DNA of 64,000 bases from Salinigranum marinum (GCF_024228675.1 NZ_CP100461.1:3655398-3719397), one strand, 5' to 3'. Shown: positions 8,196-17,539, numbered from the stretch's first letter. The notes: generated from the letters alone by a model not told the origin. Made by a program: numbers and translations.

Positions 8196-8726
8196 GTGTT
8201 CCCGCTCGGTCACGCGCTGTTCGGTTACCTGCTGTACGTCCCGTTCGCGCTGCTCACCCGCTATCGGCTCCCCTACCGCGGTACCCTCGTCGCCCTCCTC
8301 GTCGGGACCCAGTTCCCCGACGTCGTCGACAAGCCGCTCGCCTTCGTCGGGGTACTTCCCAGCGGTCGGGCCCTCGCACACTCCGTGTTCTTCGCGGCCG
8401 GCCTCTTCGCCGTGCTCTGGGTCGCCGCGCGCCGGTACGACCGTCCCCACCGTCCCCACCTCGCGGCCGCGTTCGGCTTCGGCCACGTCTCTCACCTCCT
8501 CGGCGACGCGGTGAACCCGGTCGCCGCCGGCCGGATCGGAGAGCTCACGTTCCTTCTGTGGCCAGTCTTCCCGGCCACGACATACCCCAGCGACGACATC
8601 GCACCCTGGGTGCGGATCGTCCGGTACTACGCCTCGCCGGAGCTCACTCCCGGGCTGGTGTTGATCCCGATCGCGGTGATCGTGTTCGTCGCCATCGAGA
8701 TCCGCCGACGTCGGCTGCCGACGTAG
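8196..8726 (+). CDS. YdjM-like membrane-bound metal-dependent hydrolase family protein
   Basis: The 176-residue membrane protein resembles the YdjM/LexA-binding inner membrane family annotated as membrane-bound metal-dependent hydrolases. Seen are several hydrophobic segments and the family's His/Asp pattern: PLGHALFGYL at the N terminus, GTQFPDVVDKPL, ALAHSVFF and GHVSHLLGDAVNP. Those conserved His and Asp residues would form the putative metal site. The start is a GTG at 8196, with a TATA-like TGCTTAGG box about 30 bases upstream. It sits between two related repeat lipoproteins. The catalytic activity of this family is not established. Confidence 0.82.
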   Translation: MFPLGHALFGYLLYVPFALLTRYRLPYRGTLVALLVGTQFPDVVDKPLAFVGVLPSGRALAHSVFFAAGLFAVLWVAARRYDRPHRPHLAAAFGFGHVSHLLGDAVNPVAAGRIGELTFLLWPVFPATTYPSDDIAPWVRIVRYYASPELTPGLVLIPIAVIVFVAIEIRRRRLPT

Positions 8727-8790
8727 CGCGGACGACCCGGGCCCCGGTGTCGATCGGGGAACGTTTCACCGCCGCGCCCGAACGCCGACC

Positions 8791-9582
8791 GTGTCACTCA
8801 GCCGTCGCGCTCTCCTCGGCGTTTCCGTCTCCCTGCTGGCGGGGTGTGGGTCGCGTCCGGGGTTCGGACTATCCCCACCCGGACCGTCGACACCGCGGCG
8901 TTCACCGACGGCCGGAGACGGCGCGACGACGATCGGTCGCCCCGACGACGACCCGGAGGAGTCGGTGCAGGCGGTCGGAGCCGTGACCGTGGCCAACGAC
9001 GCCGACGCGGACCGCTATGTGACGGTCGTGGTCGAATCCGAGGCCGGGTCAGCCTTCGTCGAGAGCCGTTCCGTCCGTCGCGGCACCGCCGTCACGTTCG
9101 ACGGCGTCGTCCCGGCGACGGGCACGTACCGCGTCGTGGTCGACACCGCCGCGGGCCCGCGCGGCACGTTCGACTGGCCGGTCACGTCCCAGCTCCCCGC
9201 CCTCCGGGCCCGGCTGACCGACGAGGTGTCGTTCTCGCGGCCCGCGGCGTGCGATCCTGACTGCGGCGGCGTCGCGCTCGGCGGGACGGCGACCGGGTAC
9301 CCCGCGGGTGGGTTCGACCCACGCGGTCGGCGTGCTGGCTCCGAACTCCGCGTCCACAACGCCGACGCGGTGCCGACCGTCGTCCGGGTTCGCGTCGCCG
9401 ATGGCGCGGTCTTGGACTACCGCTACCGGCTCCCACCGGCTGTGACGCTCGTCGTCCCGGTCCCACAGCGCGCCGGCGAGACCGCGGTTCGAGTCGACGT
9501 CGACGGCGGGGACACGCGCCGGTTCCGGTGGGCGATGGAGACGAACCCGGTCCGTCGGGTGACGGTCGACGGTGCCGGCTGA
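8791..9582 (+). CDS. Lipoprotein with two repeated beta-sandwich units
   Basis: The 263-residue protein starts MSLSRRALLGVSVSLLAGCGS, a clear Tat-type signal (SRRALLG) with lipobox LAG-C at Cys19. After a Pro/Gly-rich linker come two units (about 65-130 and 184-248) of the same kind as in the 7084-8127 protein: VANDADADRYVTVVVE...GTYRVVVDTA...FDWPV. The short motif CDPDC (154-158) sits between the units, as CGPDC does in the paralogue. GTG start at 8791 with an AACGTTTCACC box about 25 bases before it. The pair probably arose by duplication with loss or gain of a unit. Function unknown. Confidence 0.8.
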   Translation: MSLSRRALLGVSVSLLAGCGSRPGFGLSPPGPSTPRRSPTAGDGATTIGRPDDDPEESVQAVGAVTVANDADADRYVTVVVESEAGSAFVESRSVRRGTAVTFDGVVPATGTYRVVVDTAAGPRGTFDWPVTSQLPALRARLTDEVSFSRPAACDPDCGGVALGGTATGYPAGGFDPRGRRAGSELRVHNADAVPTVVRVRVADGAVLDYRYRLPPAVTLVVPVPQRAGETAVRVDVDGGDTRRFRWAMETNPVRRVTVDGAG

Positions 9583-9622
9583 GTCCTCGTTCGAGCTGCC
9601 GGCCGCGGTGGCCGTGCCGACC

Positions 9623-10195
9623 TCAACCGAGGAACAGCCGCAACCAGCGGTTGTTCTCGACGATCGACGTGCGTTCGAGCCAGGCGTCGACGCCGAGGAT
9701 GCGGCCGGCACCGAACGCGCCCAGGCCGAACAGCAGGAAGGCGTACACGAGGTGGTCGTCGACGACCCAGCCGTGTTCGAGGGGGAGCCCCGCGAGGAGG
9801 CCACCCTGGAGCGCTGCGAGCCAGTAAAAGAGCATCATCATCGCGCCCCAGAAGGCGCTCCAGCGCACGAACGCCCCGACGATGAGCGCGAGGCCGGTGA
9901 GGGTGAGCCCCCACATGTTCAACGCGTCGATGAGGGGACTCCCGGCCATCGCCCCCCAGAACCCCATCAGCGGGTTCCCCTCCGGGATGGCGTTGAGCAG
10001 GAAGCCCGACGCCGTCCAGTTGTTCGTCGGGTCGCCGTCCAGATAGGTGATGAGCTTCGTGACGCCACCCTGAAACAGCACCCACCCCATCGTCACCCGC
10101 ATGAAGAACAGCGAGTAGCCGACCCAGCTCTCCGAGTAGTCGAACGCGACGTCGCGGCCGAGGATCTCGGCGTGGATCGTGTTCTGTGTGGACAT
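9623..10195 (-). CDS. DoxX family membrane protein
   Basis: The 190-residue protein has four or more hydrophobic segments and the DoxX/DoxD-like pattern: RVTMGWVLFQGGVTKLITYLDG near residue 33, then MWGLTLTGLALIVGAFVRWSAFWG. DoxX-like proteins act in quinone-linked thiosulfate or other redox chemistry in some archaea, but most have no proven role. The start at 10195 (MSTQNTIHAE) is chosen over an upstream ATG because the sequence before it looks non-coding. Its upstream region holds CATGA-CATA-TCATG, a short inverted repeat around 10238-10251. Confidence 0.82.
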   Translation of the reverse strand: MSTQNTIHAEILGRDVAFDYSESWVGYSLFFMRVTMGWVLFQGGVTKLITYLDGDPTNNWTASGFLLNAIPEGNPLMGFWGAMAGSPLIDALNMWGLTLTGLALIVGAFVRWSAFWGAMMMLFYWLAALQGGLLAGLPLEHGWVVDDHLVYAFLLFGLGAFGAGRILGVDAWLERTSIVENNRWLRLFLG

Positions 10196-10327
10196 ACCAT
10201 GGCAAGGTACGACCGGCGGCAATACGAAACCCGACCATGACATATCATGCCATTCAAATATTTCGGTGCCGCGGGCGGCCACCGAGCGATCGCGGCGACA
10301 GAGCCGTAAGCGCCGACGCTCGGCGGA

Positions 10328-11191
10328 TCAGTTCCGCGCGAGGAGGTCGACGCGCGTGAGCGAGACGGCCACCAGGACGAGCGTCACGGCCACGAGGAGG
10401 AACACGACGCTGATGACGTTCACCTCGGGGGTGACGTTGTAGCGGATCTGGTTCCAGATGTACACCGGGAGCGTCGTGGTCGCCGAGTCCTTCACGAAGT
10501 AAGTGAAGACGAACTCGTTGAACGAGAGAGTAAAGGCCAGGAGGCCACCGGCGACGATGCCGGGGAAGACGTTCGGGAGCGTCACCCGCAGGAACGTCTG
10601 GAGTTCGTCCGCGCCGAGGTCCTTCGAGGCCTCCTCCAGCCCGCGGTCGAAGGTGAGGAACGTCGGGATGATGACGAGCGTCGCGAACGGGATCGTGCGG
10701 ATCACGTGGGCGATCACCACCGCGGGGTAGCCGTTGACGACGATCAGCGGCCGGATCAGCCCGAAGAAGAGCACGAGCGCGATCCCGGTCACCACCAGCG
10801 GGACGACGATGGGGAGCGTCGCCAGGAGCTGGAGGGCGTTGCGGCCGGGGAAGACGTAGCGGTCGACCGCGTAGGCGATCAGCGTCGCCAGCACCACGGT
10901 GATGACGGTTGTCGGGACCGACACCTGCAGTGTGGTGACGATGGCGTCGATGGCCGTGTCGTTGCCGAGGAACTCGACGTACCACCGGAGGGTGAGCTCC
11001 TCGGGCGGGAACGAGAGCACGCCGCCCGCGGCGAACGACATGAACACGAGGACGGCGATGGGGACCCAGAGGAACGCGAAGACGGCGAGCATCGCGACGC
11101 GGGCGAGCGACCCGCCGTGGGTCTCGACGACGCGTTCGACCGCCGCGACGGGGCCGGACGAGCCGGGTCCGGAGGAGGTTGGCGAACTCAT
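10328..11191 (-). CDS. potC: ABC transporter permease (PotC type)
   Basis: This is the second permease of a spermidine/putrescine-type importer. The 287-residue protein has about six membrane helices and the binding-protein-dependent permease signature EASKDLGADELQTFLRVTLPNV near residue 193 (the EAA loop that contacts the ATPase). A start at 11191 overlaps the stop of the preceding permease gene by four bases (ATGA), so the two are translationally coupled. It is the last gene of the four-gene transport operon. The substrate is inferred from family resemblance and could instead be iron, thiamine or another cation. Confidence 0.88.
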   Translation of the reverse strand: MSSPTSSGPGSSGPVAAVERVVETHGGSLARVAMLAVFAFLWVPIAVLVFMSFAAGGVLSFPPEELTLRWYVEFLGNDTAIDAIVTTLQVSVPTTVITVVLATLIAYAVDRYVFPGRNALQLLATLPIVVPLVVTGIALVLFFGLIRPLIVVNGYPAVVIAHVIRTIPFATLVIIPTFLTFDRGLEEASKDLGADELQTFLRVTLPNVFPGIVAGGLLAFTLSFNEFVFTYFVKDSATTTLPVYIWNQIRYNVTPEVNVISVVFLLVAVTLVLVAVSLTRVDLLARN

Positions 11192-12105
11192 GACCGATCA
11201 CGCTCCCCGCCGCCGAAGAGGTTCCCACCCGAGCGCGCGCCCGCGACGAGCAGGGCGACCACCACCGCCGAGATGACGATACCGATGGCGGCACCGAACG
11301 GCCAGTTGAACGCCGATTTGAACTGGTTCTCGATGACCATCCCGATCATGATGTTGTTCGTCCCGCCCAACAGCCGAGGAGTGATGAAGGACCCGAACGT
11401 GGGAATAAACACGAGGATGACGCCGGTGATGACGCCGTTCTTGGTCATCGGGAGCGTCACGGTGAAGAACGTCTTGATCGGGCCCGCACCGAGGTCCTTC
11501 GCGGCCTCGATGAGGTCGGCGTCCATGTTCGTGAGCGAGGCGTAGAAGGGGAGGACGGCGAGCGGGAGCCACACGTAGGTGAAGCCGATCATCACCGCCG
11601 GCTGGGTGTAGAGCAGTCCCACGGCCGGGAGGCCGACCAGCTGGAGCGTCGAGTCGAGCACGCCGCCGCTCTGGAGGATGTTGATCCACGCGTACATCCG
11701 GATGATGTACGAGGTCCAGAAGGGGAGGATCACGAGCAGGAGGAGAAGCGTGGTCCGCCGGGAGAAGCGGACGATGCTGTACGCGAGGGTGTAGCCGACG
11801 ACGGTGACGAGCACCGTCACCTGGACCGTGACGAGGAACGTCCGCCAGACGACGGTGAGGTACGTCGCCGATCCGAGGAAGTCGGTGTAGTTCGACAGCG
11901 TCCAGGGGCCGTTGATCTGCCCCTCCTGAAACGAGATGACCAACATCGCGAGCAGCGGGAGCGCGAAGAACGCGACGAGGACGCCGTACGGCGGCCCAGC
12001 GATGGCGAACTTCTTCAGCCGTGGTCGCGTCCGGAAGAAGTCGACCAGTTCGGTCAGGCGGGTCGACGACCCGCTCGGAGTCCGCGCTTCGGTCTCGGTG
12101 CCCAT
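11188..12105 (-). CDS. potB: ABC transporter permease (PotB type)
   Basis: First permease of the importer: 305 residues, about six membrane helices, with the EAA loop EAAKDLGAGPIKTFFTVTLPMT near residue 200. WTSYIIRMYAWINIL is typical of PotB/PotH permeases. It starts two bases before the end of the upstream ATPase gene's intergenic spacing (potA stop at 12107) and overlaps potC by four bases. It forms the transmembrane channel with PotC in the cell membrane. Confidence 0.9.
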   Translation of the reverse strand: MGTETEARTPSGSSTRLTELVDFFRTRPRLKKFAIAGPPYGVLVAFFALPLLAMLVISFQEGQINGPWTLSNYTDFLGSATYLTVVWRTFLVTVQVTVLVTVVGYTLAYSIVRFSRRTTLLLLLVILPFWTSYIIRMYAWINILQSGGVLDSTLQLVGLPAVGLLYTQPAVMIGFTYVWLPLAVLPFYASLTNMDADLIEAAKDLGAGPIKTFFTVTLPMTKNGVITGVILVFIPTFGSFITPRLLGGTNNIMIGMVIENQFKSAFNWPFGAAIGIVISAVVVALLVAGARSGGNLFGGGERDRS

Positions 12106-12106
12106 C

Positions 12107-13192
12107 TCAGGTCGCCTCCTCGGCCCCGTCGCCGGTCGCGCCCTCGAAGAGGTGGACGTCCGCGCCGTCCCACGCGACCGTCACCTCGTCGCCGACGTCG
12201 AACTTCGAGCCGCGGACATCGGCGACGATGTCGCCCCAGCGGTCGGTCGCGACCGTGTAGACGGTGTCGGAGCCCTGGTAGCTCCGCGTGCGGACGGTTC
12301 CCGTCGCGGCGAATCCACCCTCGGCGTCGGCCCCCATCCGGACGTCGTGCGGCCGGACGCAGACGGAGACGGATTCGCCCGCGTCGAAGCCGTTCCGCCC
12401 GGGGACGAGACACTCGACGCCGCCCGTCTCGACGGTGAGGCCCTCGCCGTCCGCCGTGACGACGCTGGCTTCGACGGTGTTGACGTCGCCGATGAAGTCC
12501 GCGACGAACTGCGACGCGGGCGCTTCGTACAGCGCCTCGACGGAACCGACCTGCTCGACGAGGCCGTCGTTGAGCACCACCAGTCGATCGGAGACCGAGA
12601 GCGCGACCTCCTGGTCGTGGGTGACGTAGAGGAACGTCGTCCCCGTCTCCGCCTGGATGCGCTGGAGTTCGGTCTGCATGTGCTGGCGCAGTTTGCGGTC
12701 CAGGCTCGACAGCGGCTCGTCGAACAGCACGAGCGCGGGCTCGTTCACCAGCGCCCGGGCGAGCGCGACGCGCTGTTGTTCCCCACCCGACAGCTCCGAG
12801 GGGTCGCGCGGGCCGTAGCCTGGCAGGCGGACCATCTCGAGCATCTCCTCGGTCCGGCGTTCGCGCTCGTCCTTGGGCACGCCGCGCTGTTTGAGCCCGT
12901 ACTGGATGTTCCCCGACACGGTGAGGTGCGGGAAGAGCGCGAGGTTCTGGAACACCATGTTGATGTCGCGCTCGAACGGCGGCGTGCCGACGACGTTCTC
13001 GCCGGCGAGGACGATGTCGCCCTCGGTGGGCTCTTCGAAGCCCGCGACCATCCGGAGGATGGTCGACTTCCCCGACCCGGAGGGGCCGAGGATGGAGACG
13101 AACTCGCCGTCTTCGACGTCGAACGCCGCGTCGTCGACCGCCGTGAGTGCACCGAATCGCTTCGTGAGGCCGCGTACGCTGAGAAGCGCCAT
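12107..13192 (-). CDS. potA: ABC transporter ATP-binding protein (PotA type)
   Basis: ATPase of the importer, 361 residues. Walker A is GPSGSGKST near residue 35, the signature is LSGGEQQRVALARALVNEP near 134, Walker B is LVLFDEPLSSLD, and the switch His is in VTHDQEVALS. The C-terminal third is a TOBE-type regulatory domain (residues about 280-350), typical of PotA/FbpC/MalK-like ATPases. It lies between the binding-protein gene and the permeases with gaps of only a few bases, so it belongs to the same operon. Confidence 0.92.
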   Translation of the reverse strand: MALLSVRGLTKRFGALTAVDDAAFDVEDGEFVSILGPSGSGKSTILRMVAGFEEPTEGDIVLAGENVVGTPPFERDINMVFQNLALFPHLTVSGNIQYGLKQRGVPKDERERRTEEMLEMVRLPGYGPRDPSELSGGEQQRVALARALVNEPALVLFDEPLSSLDRKLRQHMQTELQRIQAETGTTFLYVTHDQEVALSVSDRLVVLNDGLVEQVGSVEALYEAPASQFVADFIGDVNTVEASVVTADGEGLTVETGGVECLVPGRNGFDAGESVSVCVRPHDVRMGADAEGGFAATGTVRTRSYQGSDTVYTVATDRWGDIVADVRGSKFDVGDEVTVAWDGADVHLFEGATGDGAEEAT

Positions 13193-13196
13193 GGGC

Positions 13197-14318
13197 CTAC
13201 GCTGCCTTCACCGCGGTCCAGATCTCGTCGTATCGCGAGCGGACGTCGTCCGAGAGCGTCTCCGAGAAGACGAGGTTCCAGTCGGAGGGCCACGTCGTGA
13301 ACTCGCGGTCCTGTTCGGAGAGTTCGCTCTGGATGTCGACGCCGGGTTTGTACCCCATCGTCTCGAACAGCTGGGCGGCGTTGGGCTTCTCCGAGGCCCA
13401 GTTGGTGAAGAGCAGGCTCGTAATCGGGTTCGGCGCACCCTTCGGGATGACGAAGAGGTCGGAGGTGAACATCGCTCCCTCGCTCGGCGCGGTGTAGTTC
13501 ACGGGCGCACCCTCGCTGAACCGCGCCGTGTAAGTCCGGCCCATCGTCAGCGGGCCGGCGACGACGTCCTCGTTGACGAACAGCTGCATCCCCTGTTCGT
13601 AGTCGCCCCAGTACGTTCGGAGGAGGGGTTTCTGCTGTTTGAGCACCTCTTCGATCTCCCCGAAGTCAGACGGCGAGATGGGGTCCTGCCCGGTGTACAT
13701 CGCCGCGATCTGACAGGAGACGGTCGAGTTGTCCCACATCATGATCTCGCCTTCGAGGGACTCGTCCCAGAGGACCCCCCACGACTCCGGCGCGGAGTCG
13801 AAGTGATCCGTGTTGTACGTCAGGGGGTAGAGCACGAGCGCCTCGGGGATGGCGTACGTCGAGCCGTCCTGCTGGTACGACGAGGCCTCCTTGATGTTCT
13901 CCGTGACGTTCTGCCACGCGGGCATGACGTCGACGGGGAGTTCGTGGAGGAAGTCGTTGTTGATCGAGCGCTCGACCCAGTTGGTCGTCGCCGCGATGTT
14001 GTCGATCTCCGTGTTACCGGCCTGCAGCCGGGAGTACCACTGGTCGGGCGACGAGAAGCCCTCGTTCGTCACCTCGACGTCGTACTCGTTGCCGAACTCC
14101 TCCATGGCCCACTCGGCCCAACTGTCGTACCAGTTCATCATGTTGAGGTTCGAGGAGAAATCCTCGGGGGGCCACTCGGTGATATCCATCGGTACCCGGT
14201 CGCCACCGCCGCCGCCTCCGCCGCCGCCGCCGAGACAGCCAGCGACGGTGCCAGCGGCCAGCGCGGCCCCGGTCGTCTTCAGTACCTCTCTTCGCCCGAA
14301 CGACGGCTTCCGTGACAT
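13197..14318 (-). CDS. potD: Extracellular polyamine-type substrate-binding lipoprotein (PotD type)
   Basis: The 373-residue protein has a Tat-type lipoprotein signal: GRREVLKTTGAALAAGTVAG then Cys28, followed by a run of nine or more Gly that acts as a flexible tether. The body is a class-I/II periplasmic binding-protein fold of the PotD/PotF type: NMMNWYDSWAE, GEIMMWDNSTVSCQIAA, VIPKGAPNP and a Trp-rich C terminus. It is the first gene of the operon; a TATA box (14341-14350) lies about 25 bases before the ATG. The cargo is probably a polyamine or similar organic cation, by family only. Confidence 0.88.
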   Translation of the reverse strand: MSRKPSFGRREVLKTTGAALAAGTVAGCLGGGGGGGGGGDRVPMDITEWPPEDFSSNLNMMNWYDSWAEWAMEEFGNEYDVEVTNEGFSSPDQWYSRLQAGNTEIDNIAATTNWVERSINNDFLHELPVDVMPAWQNVTENIKEASSYQQDGSTYAIPEALVLYPLTYNTDHFDSAPESWGVLWDESLEGEIMMWDNSTVSCQIAAMYTGQDPISPSDFGEIEEVLKQQKPLLRTYWGDYEQGMQLFVNEDVVAGPLTMGRTYTARFSEGAPVNYTAPSEGAMFTSDLFVIPKGAPNPITSLLFTNWASEKPNAAQLFETMGYKPGVDIQSELSEQDREFTTWPSDWNLVFSETLSDDVRSRYDEIWTAVKAA

Positions 14319-14340
14319 AGCGGTGGCGTTGGACTCCGGG

Positions 14341-14350
14341 TATATAGTGG
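14341..14350 (-). promoter_or_regulatory. TATA box of the ABC importer operon
   Basis: On the minus strand this reads CCACTATATA and is centred about 27 bases before the potD ATG, the spacing of a leaderless haloarchaeal promoter. The surrounding 130 bases are AT-rich compared with the rest of the window. Confidence 0.65.
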
Positions 14351-14451
14351 TGCCTGTTAGACAGCCACGACGGAGTGTAAATAAATACCATATTAACAGA
14401 TTAGTCGAACGGCGACGAATAGAACCGTGCTCTGATGTACAGCTATTGTCG

Positions 14452-15852
14452 TCAGTCGTCCGTCACGTCCGGCTCCGGGAGGACCTTGCCGGGGTTGAGG
14501 ACCCCGTCGGGGTCCAACGCGCGCTTGAGCGCGCGCATCGCACGAACGCCGTCCGCGCCGTGTTCCTCGATCATGAACTTGCGCTTGCCCCGCCCGACCC
14601 CGTGTTCGGCCGTGGCGGTGCCGCCCATCCGAATCGCCTCGCTCACGACCGTCTCGTACGCCTCGACGCCGCGGGCCCACTCGGCCTCGTCGTCGGGGTC
14701 GGCGAAGACGTCGAAGTGGACGTTGCCGTCGCCGGCGTGCCCGAAGCAGGGGATCGGGAGGCCACACTCGTCGGAGAGGTCGTGGATCCGGTCGATCAGC
14801 TCCGGATAGCGGGAGATCGGCACCGCGACGTCGCCGGCGGCGGTCGACTGGCGGTCGGGGTAGTACGCGCGCGTCGCGTCGGCGAGTTCGCGCCGTGCCG
14901 CCCAGAGGTCGGCCTGGGCGGACTCGTCGCCGAACTCGACCGAGAGCGGGTCGTACCCCGACAGCACCGTCCGGCAGAAGTCGAGTTCCTCCTCGATGCC
15001 GTGGTTGGCGTGGAACTCGAAGAAGGCCATCGGTTTCTCGGGGAGGGAGCCGCCGAGGTAGGCGTTGACCGCCTCGGCCGACAGCCCGTCGATGAGTTCG
15101 AGCGCCGCGACGTCCACCCCCGACCGGACGACGTCGGACGCGGCGGCGGCGGCGGTGTCGAACGAGTCGAAGACGACCCGCCCGGCGCGTCGCTGTTCGG
15201 GCCGGCCCGCGAGTTTCAGCGTGGCGCGCGTCACCACGGCGAGGGTGCCCTCGCTGCCGATGAGCAGGTCGCGGAGGTTGTAGCCCGAGGAGCTCTTCGC
15301 CGCGCGCGTCCCGGGTTCGACGACGGCGCCGTCGGCGAGGACGGCCTCCAGTTCCAGCACCCAGTCGCCCACCTTGCCGTACTTGACGGTCTGTTTGCCC
15401 GCGGCGTTCGTCGCGATCATCCCGCCGATCGTGGCGATGTCGCCCGAGGTGGGCAGCGGCGGGAAGAAGAGGCCGTAGCGTTCGAGCGCCTCGTTGACCT
15501 CGCTCCCGAGCACGCCCGGTTGGACGTCGATCTGGAAGTCGTCGGGGCGGATCTCGAGCACGGAATCCATCCGCGTCATGTCGAGGCTGATGCCGCCGTG
15601 GGTGGGGACGGCGTTGCCCTCGATGCCCGTCGCGGCGGCGAACGGGGTGACGGGAACGCCGTGTTCGGTCGCCGCGGCCAGCACCGTCGAGACGTCGTCG
15701 GTGGACTCGGGCCAGACGACCACGTCGGGTTCGACCGCCTCTTCGGGGGTAGTGGCCCAGTCTCGCGAGTGGCCGTCGCGGTCGTTCGCCGCCGTCGAGT
15801 ACTGGTCGTCGGGTAACACGTCGGCGAGGAACGCCGCTGGTGCCGTCGTCAT
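14452..15852 (-). CDS. FAD-linked oxidase, D-lactate dehydrogenase/GlcD type
   Basis: The 466-residue protein belongs to the FAD-binding oxidoreductase family of GlcD and D-lactate dehydrogenases, which oxidise 2-hydroxy acids. The N-terminal half holds the PCMH FAD-binding fold (VPVTPFAAATGIEGNAVP near residue 70, GGMIATNAAGKQTVKYG near 145, and DLLIGSEGTLAVVTRATLKL). The C-terminal FAD-oxidase domain has CFGHAGDGNVHFD and TAEHGVGRGKRKFM, which include flavin and metal ligands. The ATG at 15852 is chosen because the longer frame upstream overlaps the divergent promoter. Exact substrate (D-lactate, glycolate or 2-hydroxyglutarate) is not set by sequence alone. Confidence 0.88.
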   Translation of the reverse strand: MTTAPAAFLADVLPDDQYSTAANDRDGHSRDWATTPEEAVEPDVVVWPESTDDVSTVLAAATEHGVPVTPFAAATGIEGNAVPTHGGISLDMTRMDSVLEIRPDDFQIDVQPGVLGSEVNEALERYGLFFPPLPTSGDIATIGGMIATNAAGKQTVKYGKVGDWVLELEAVLADGAVVEPGTRAAKSSSGYNLRDLLIGSEGTLAVVTRATLKLAGRPEQRRAGRVVFDSFDTAAAAASDVVRSGVDVAALELIDGLSAEAVNAYLGGSLPEKPMAFFEFHANHGIEEELDFCRTVLSGYDPLSVEFGDESAQADLWAARRELADATRAYYPDRQSTAAGDVAVPISRYPELIDRIHDLSDECGLPIPCFGHAGDGNVHFDVFADPDDEAEWARGVEAYETVVSEAIRMGGTATAEHGVGRGKRKFMIEEHGADGVRAMRALKRALDPDGVLNPGKVLPEPDVTDD

Positions 15853-16000
15853 CGGTCTATCGAAGGTTGTGAACGGGTGGCAAAAGAGTGTCGGGTCGAT
15901 CCCGGCGGGGGTCGGAACACGAGCCGGGAGCAGCGGCGAACACGTCAGGCAACGAACGGGCGACGACAACGCTTTGTAGCCCATCCACACACCACGACCA

Positions 16001-17263
16001 ATGACGTTCCGCGCCTACGACGACGACCTCAGACGGTTCACCGAGCAGTTCATTCGGTTCGACACCACTGACGGAAACGTCGCGCCGGCACAGGAGTGGC
16101 TCCGCTCCCGCCTCGACGACATGGGGTTCGAGACCTACCGCTGGGAGGCCGACGCCGAGCGCCTCGCCACCCATCCCTCCTTCCCCGACGATCCCGACGG
16201 GATCGCGACCGCCGATCGCCCGAGCGTCGCGGGCGTCCTGGAGTTCGGCGACCCCGAGGCGGGGCCGACGCTCGTACTGAACGGCCACGCAGACGTCGTC
16301 CCCGCCGACGAGGGCATCTGGACCGCCGAGCCGTTCGAGCCGACGTGGGACGACGCGGGCGAAGCACTCACGGCCCGCGGGGCGGTCGACATGAAGACCG
16401 CGGTCGGGGTCTGCGTCTTCGCCGCGCGGACGGTCGCCGACGCCGGGCCCGAGATCGACGGCCGGCTCGTGGTTGAGTCCGTCGCCGGTGAGGAGGAGGG
16501 CGGCATCGGGGCCGCGGCGGCGGCGCTCGACAGCCCCTATCCGTTCGAGCGCGACGCCGCCATCGTGGCCGAACCGACGGATCTCCGGCCCGTCGTCGCC
16601 ACGGAGGGCTGTCTGATGAAGCGGCTCGAACTGACGGGTCGGTCGGCCCACGCCGCCCGGCGGTGGGAGGGCGTCGACGTTCTCGACCTGTTCGAGACGA
16701 TCCGCGAGCGCTTTCTCGACCTCGAAGCCGAACGGGGCGCGCGGCTCTCGCACCCGCTGTACGAGCGGTTCGACAACCCCCTGCCGCTCACGATCGGGAT
16801 CGTCGAGGCGGGCTCGTGGGCCTCGACCGTCGCCGCCTCGCTCGTCGCCGAGTGCCGGTTCGGCGTCGCGCCCGGCGAGTCCGTCGACGAGGCCGAGGCC
16901 GAGTACGAGGCCGCGCTCGCGGACGTCGTCGACGACGACGAGTGGCTGTCGGCGCACCCTCCCGCGTTCGAGCGCTTTTCGATCCAGTTCGAGCCCGCCG
17001 AGATCGCCCCCGACGAGCCGGTCGTCGGCGCGGTCCAGGCGGCGATGAACGGCCGGGGACTCGACGGGACCGAGCCGCTGGCCGAGACGTACGGCGCGGA
17101 CAACCGCCACTACGTCGCGAGCGGGATCCCGTCGGTCGTCTTCGGCCCGGGACGGATCGAGCAGGCGCACTTCCCCGACGAGACGCTCGTCTGGGAGGAC
17201 GCGCTCGTCGCCGGCGAGGTCATCGCCGACGCCGCCGGTCGGTATCTGTCGACCCCGGAGTGA
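16001..17263 (+). CDS. M20 family peptidase/deacylase (ArgE/DapE-like)
   Basis: The 420-residue protein is a dinuclear zinc hydrolase of the M20 family. Seen are GHADVVP near residue 92 (first zinc His and catalytic Asp), DMKTAVGVCVFA, AGEEEGGIGAA (catalytic Glu and zinc Glu) and a C-terminal His ligand in QAHFPDE. The dimerisation domain sits in the middle (residues about 200-320). It could be an acetylornithine deacetylase, a succinyl-DAP desuccinylase relative or a general peptidase; neighbours (a divergent FAD-linked oxidase) do not decide this. Confidence 0.85.
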   Translation: MTFRAYDDDLRRFTEQFIRFDTTDGNVAPAQEWLRSRLDDMGFETYRWEADAERLATHPSFPDDPDGIATADRPSVAGVLEFGDPEAGPTLVLNGHADVVPADEGIWTAEPFEPTWDDAGEALTARGAVDMKTAVGVCVFAARTVADAGPEIDGRLVVESVAGEEEGGIGAAAAALDSPYPFERDAAIVAEPTDLRPVVATEGCLMKRLELTGRSAHAARRWEGVDVLDLFETIRERFLDLEAERGARLSHPLYERFDNPLPLTIGIVEAGSWASTVAASLVAECRFGVAPGESVDEAEAEYEAALADVVDDDEWLSAHPPAFERFSIQFEPAEIAPDEPVVGAVQAAMNGRGLDGTEPLAETYGADNRHYVASGIPSVVFGPGRIEQAHFPDETLVWEDALVAGEVIADAAGRYLSTPE

Positions 17264-17516
17264 GCCGCGGACGCGTCGCACGCCCGGCGGCGCGACGAGA
17301 GTGATCGTACTAGCGCTCCCGCGGCGGTCGCCGCTCGGCGCCGACCGCGGTCCCCGCCGCCGACGTGTCGGCTCCGTCGATCGGTTTCCACGGACGCCAC
17401 GTCGATCGTCGTCGAACTGTCAGCCGCCTTTTCGTTCTCGACAGACCCGGGCGGTGGCGACGGATGAAACCGAATCCGGTTACGGACTGGAGGCAACATC
17501 TAACCCGACAGCGACC

Positions 17517-17526
17517 CAATATAACC
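17517..17526 (+). promoter_or_regulatory. TATA box of the aldehyde ferredoxin oxidoreductase gene
   Basis: CAATATAACC lies about 20 bases before the ATG at 17540 and is the only strongly AT-rich element in the 276-base gap after the peptidase gene. The rest of the gap shows no gene I can support. Confidence 0.55.
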
Positions 17527-17539
17527 CCGTCCATTAACT

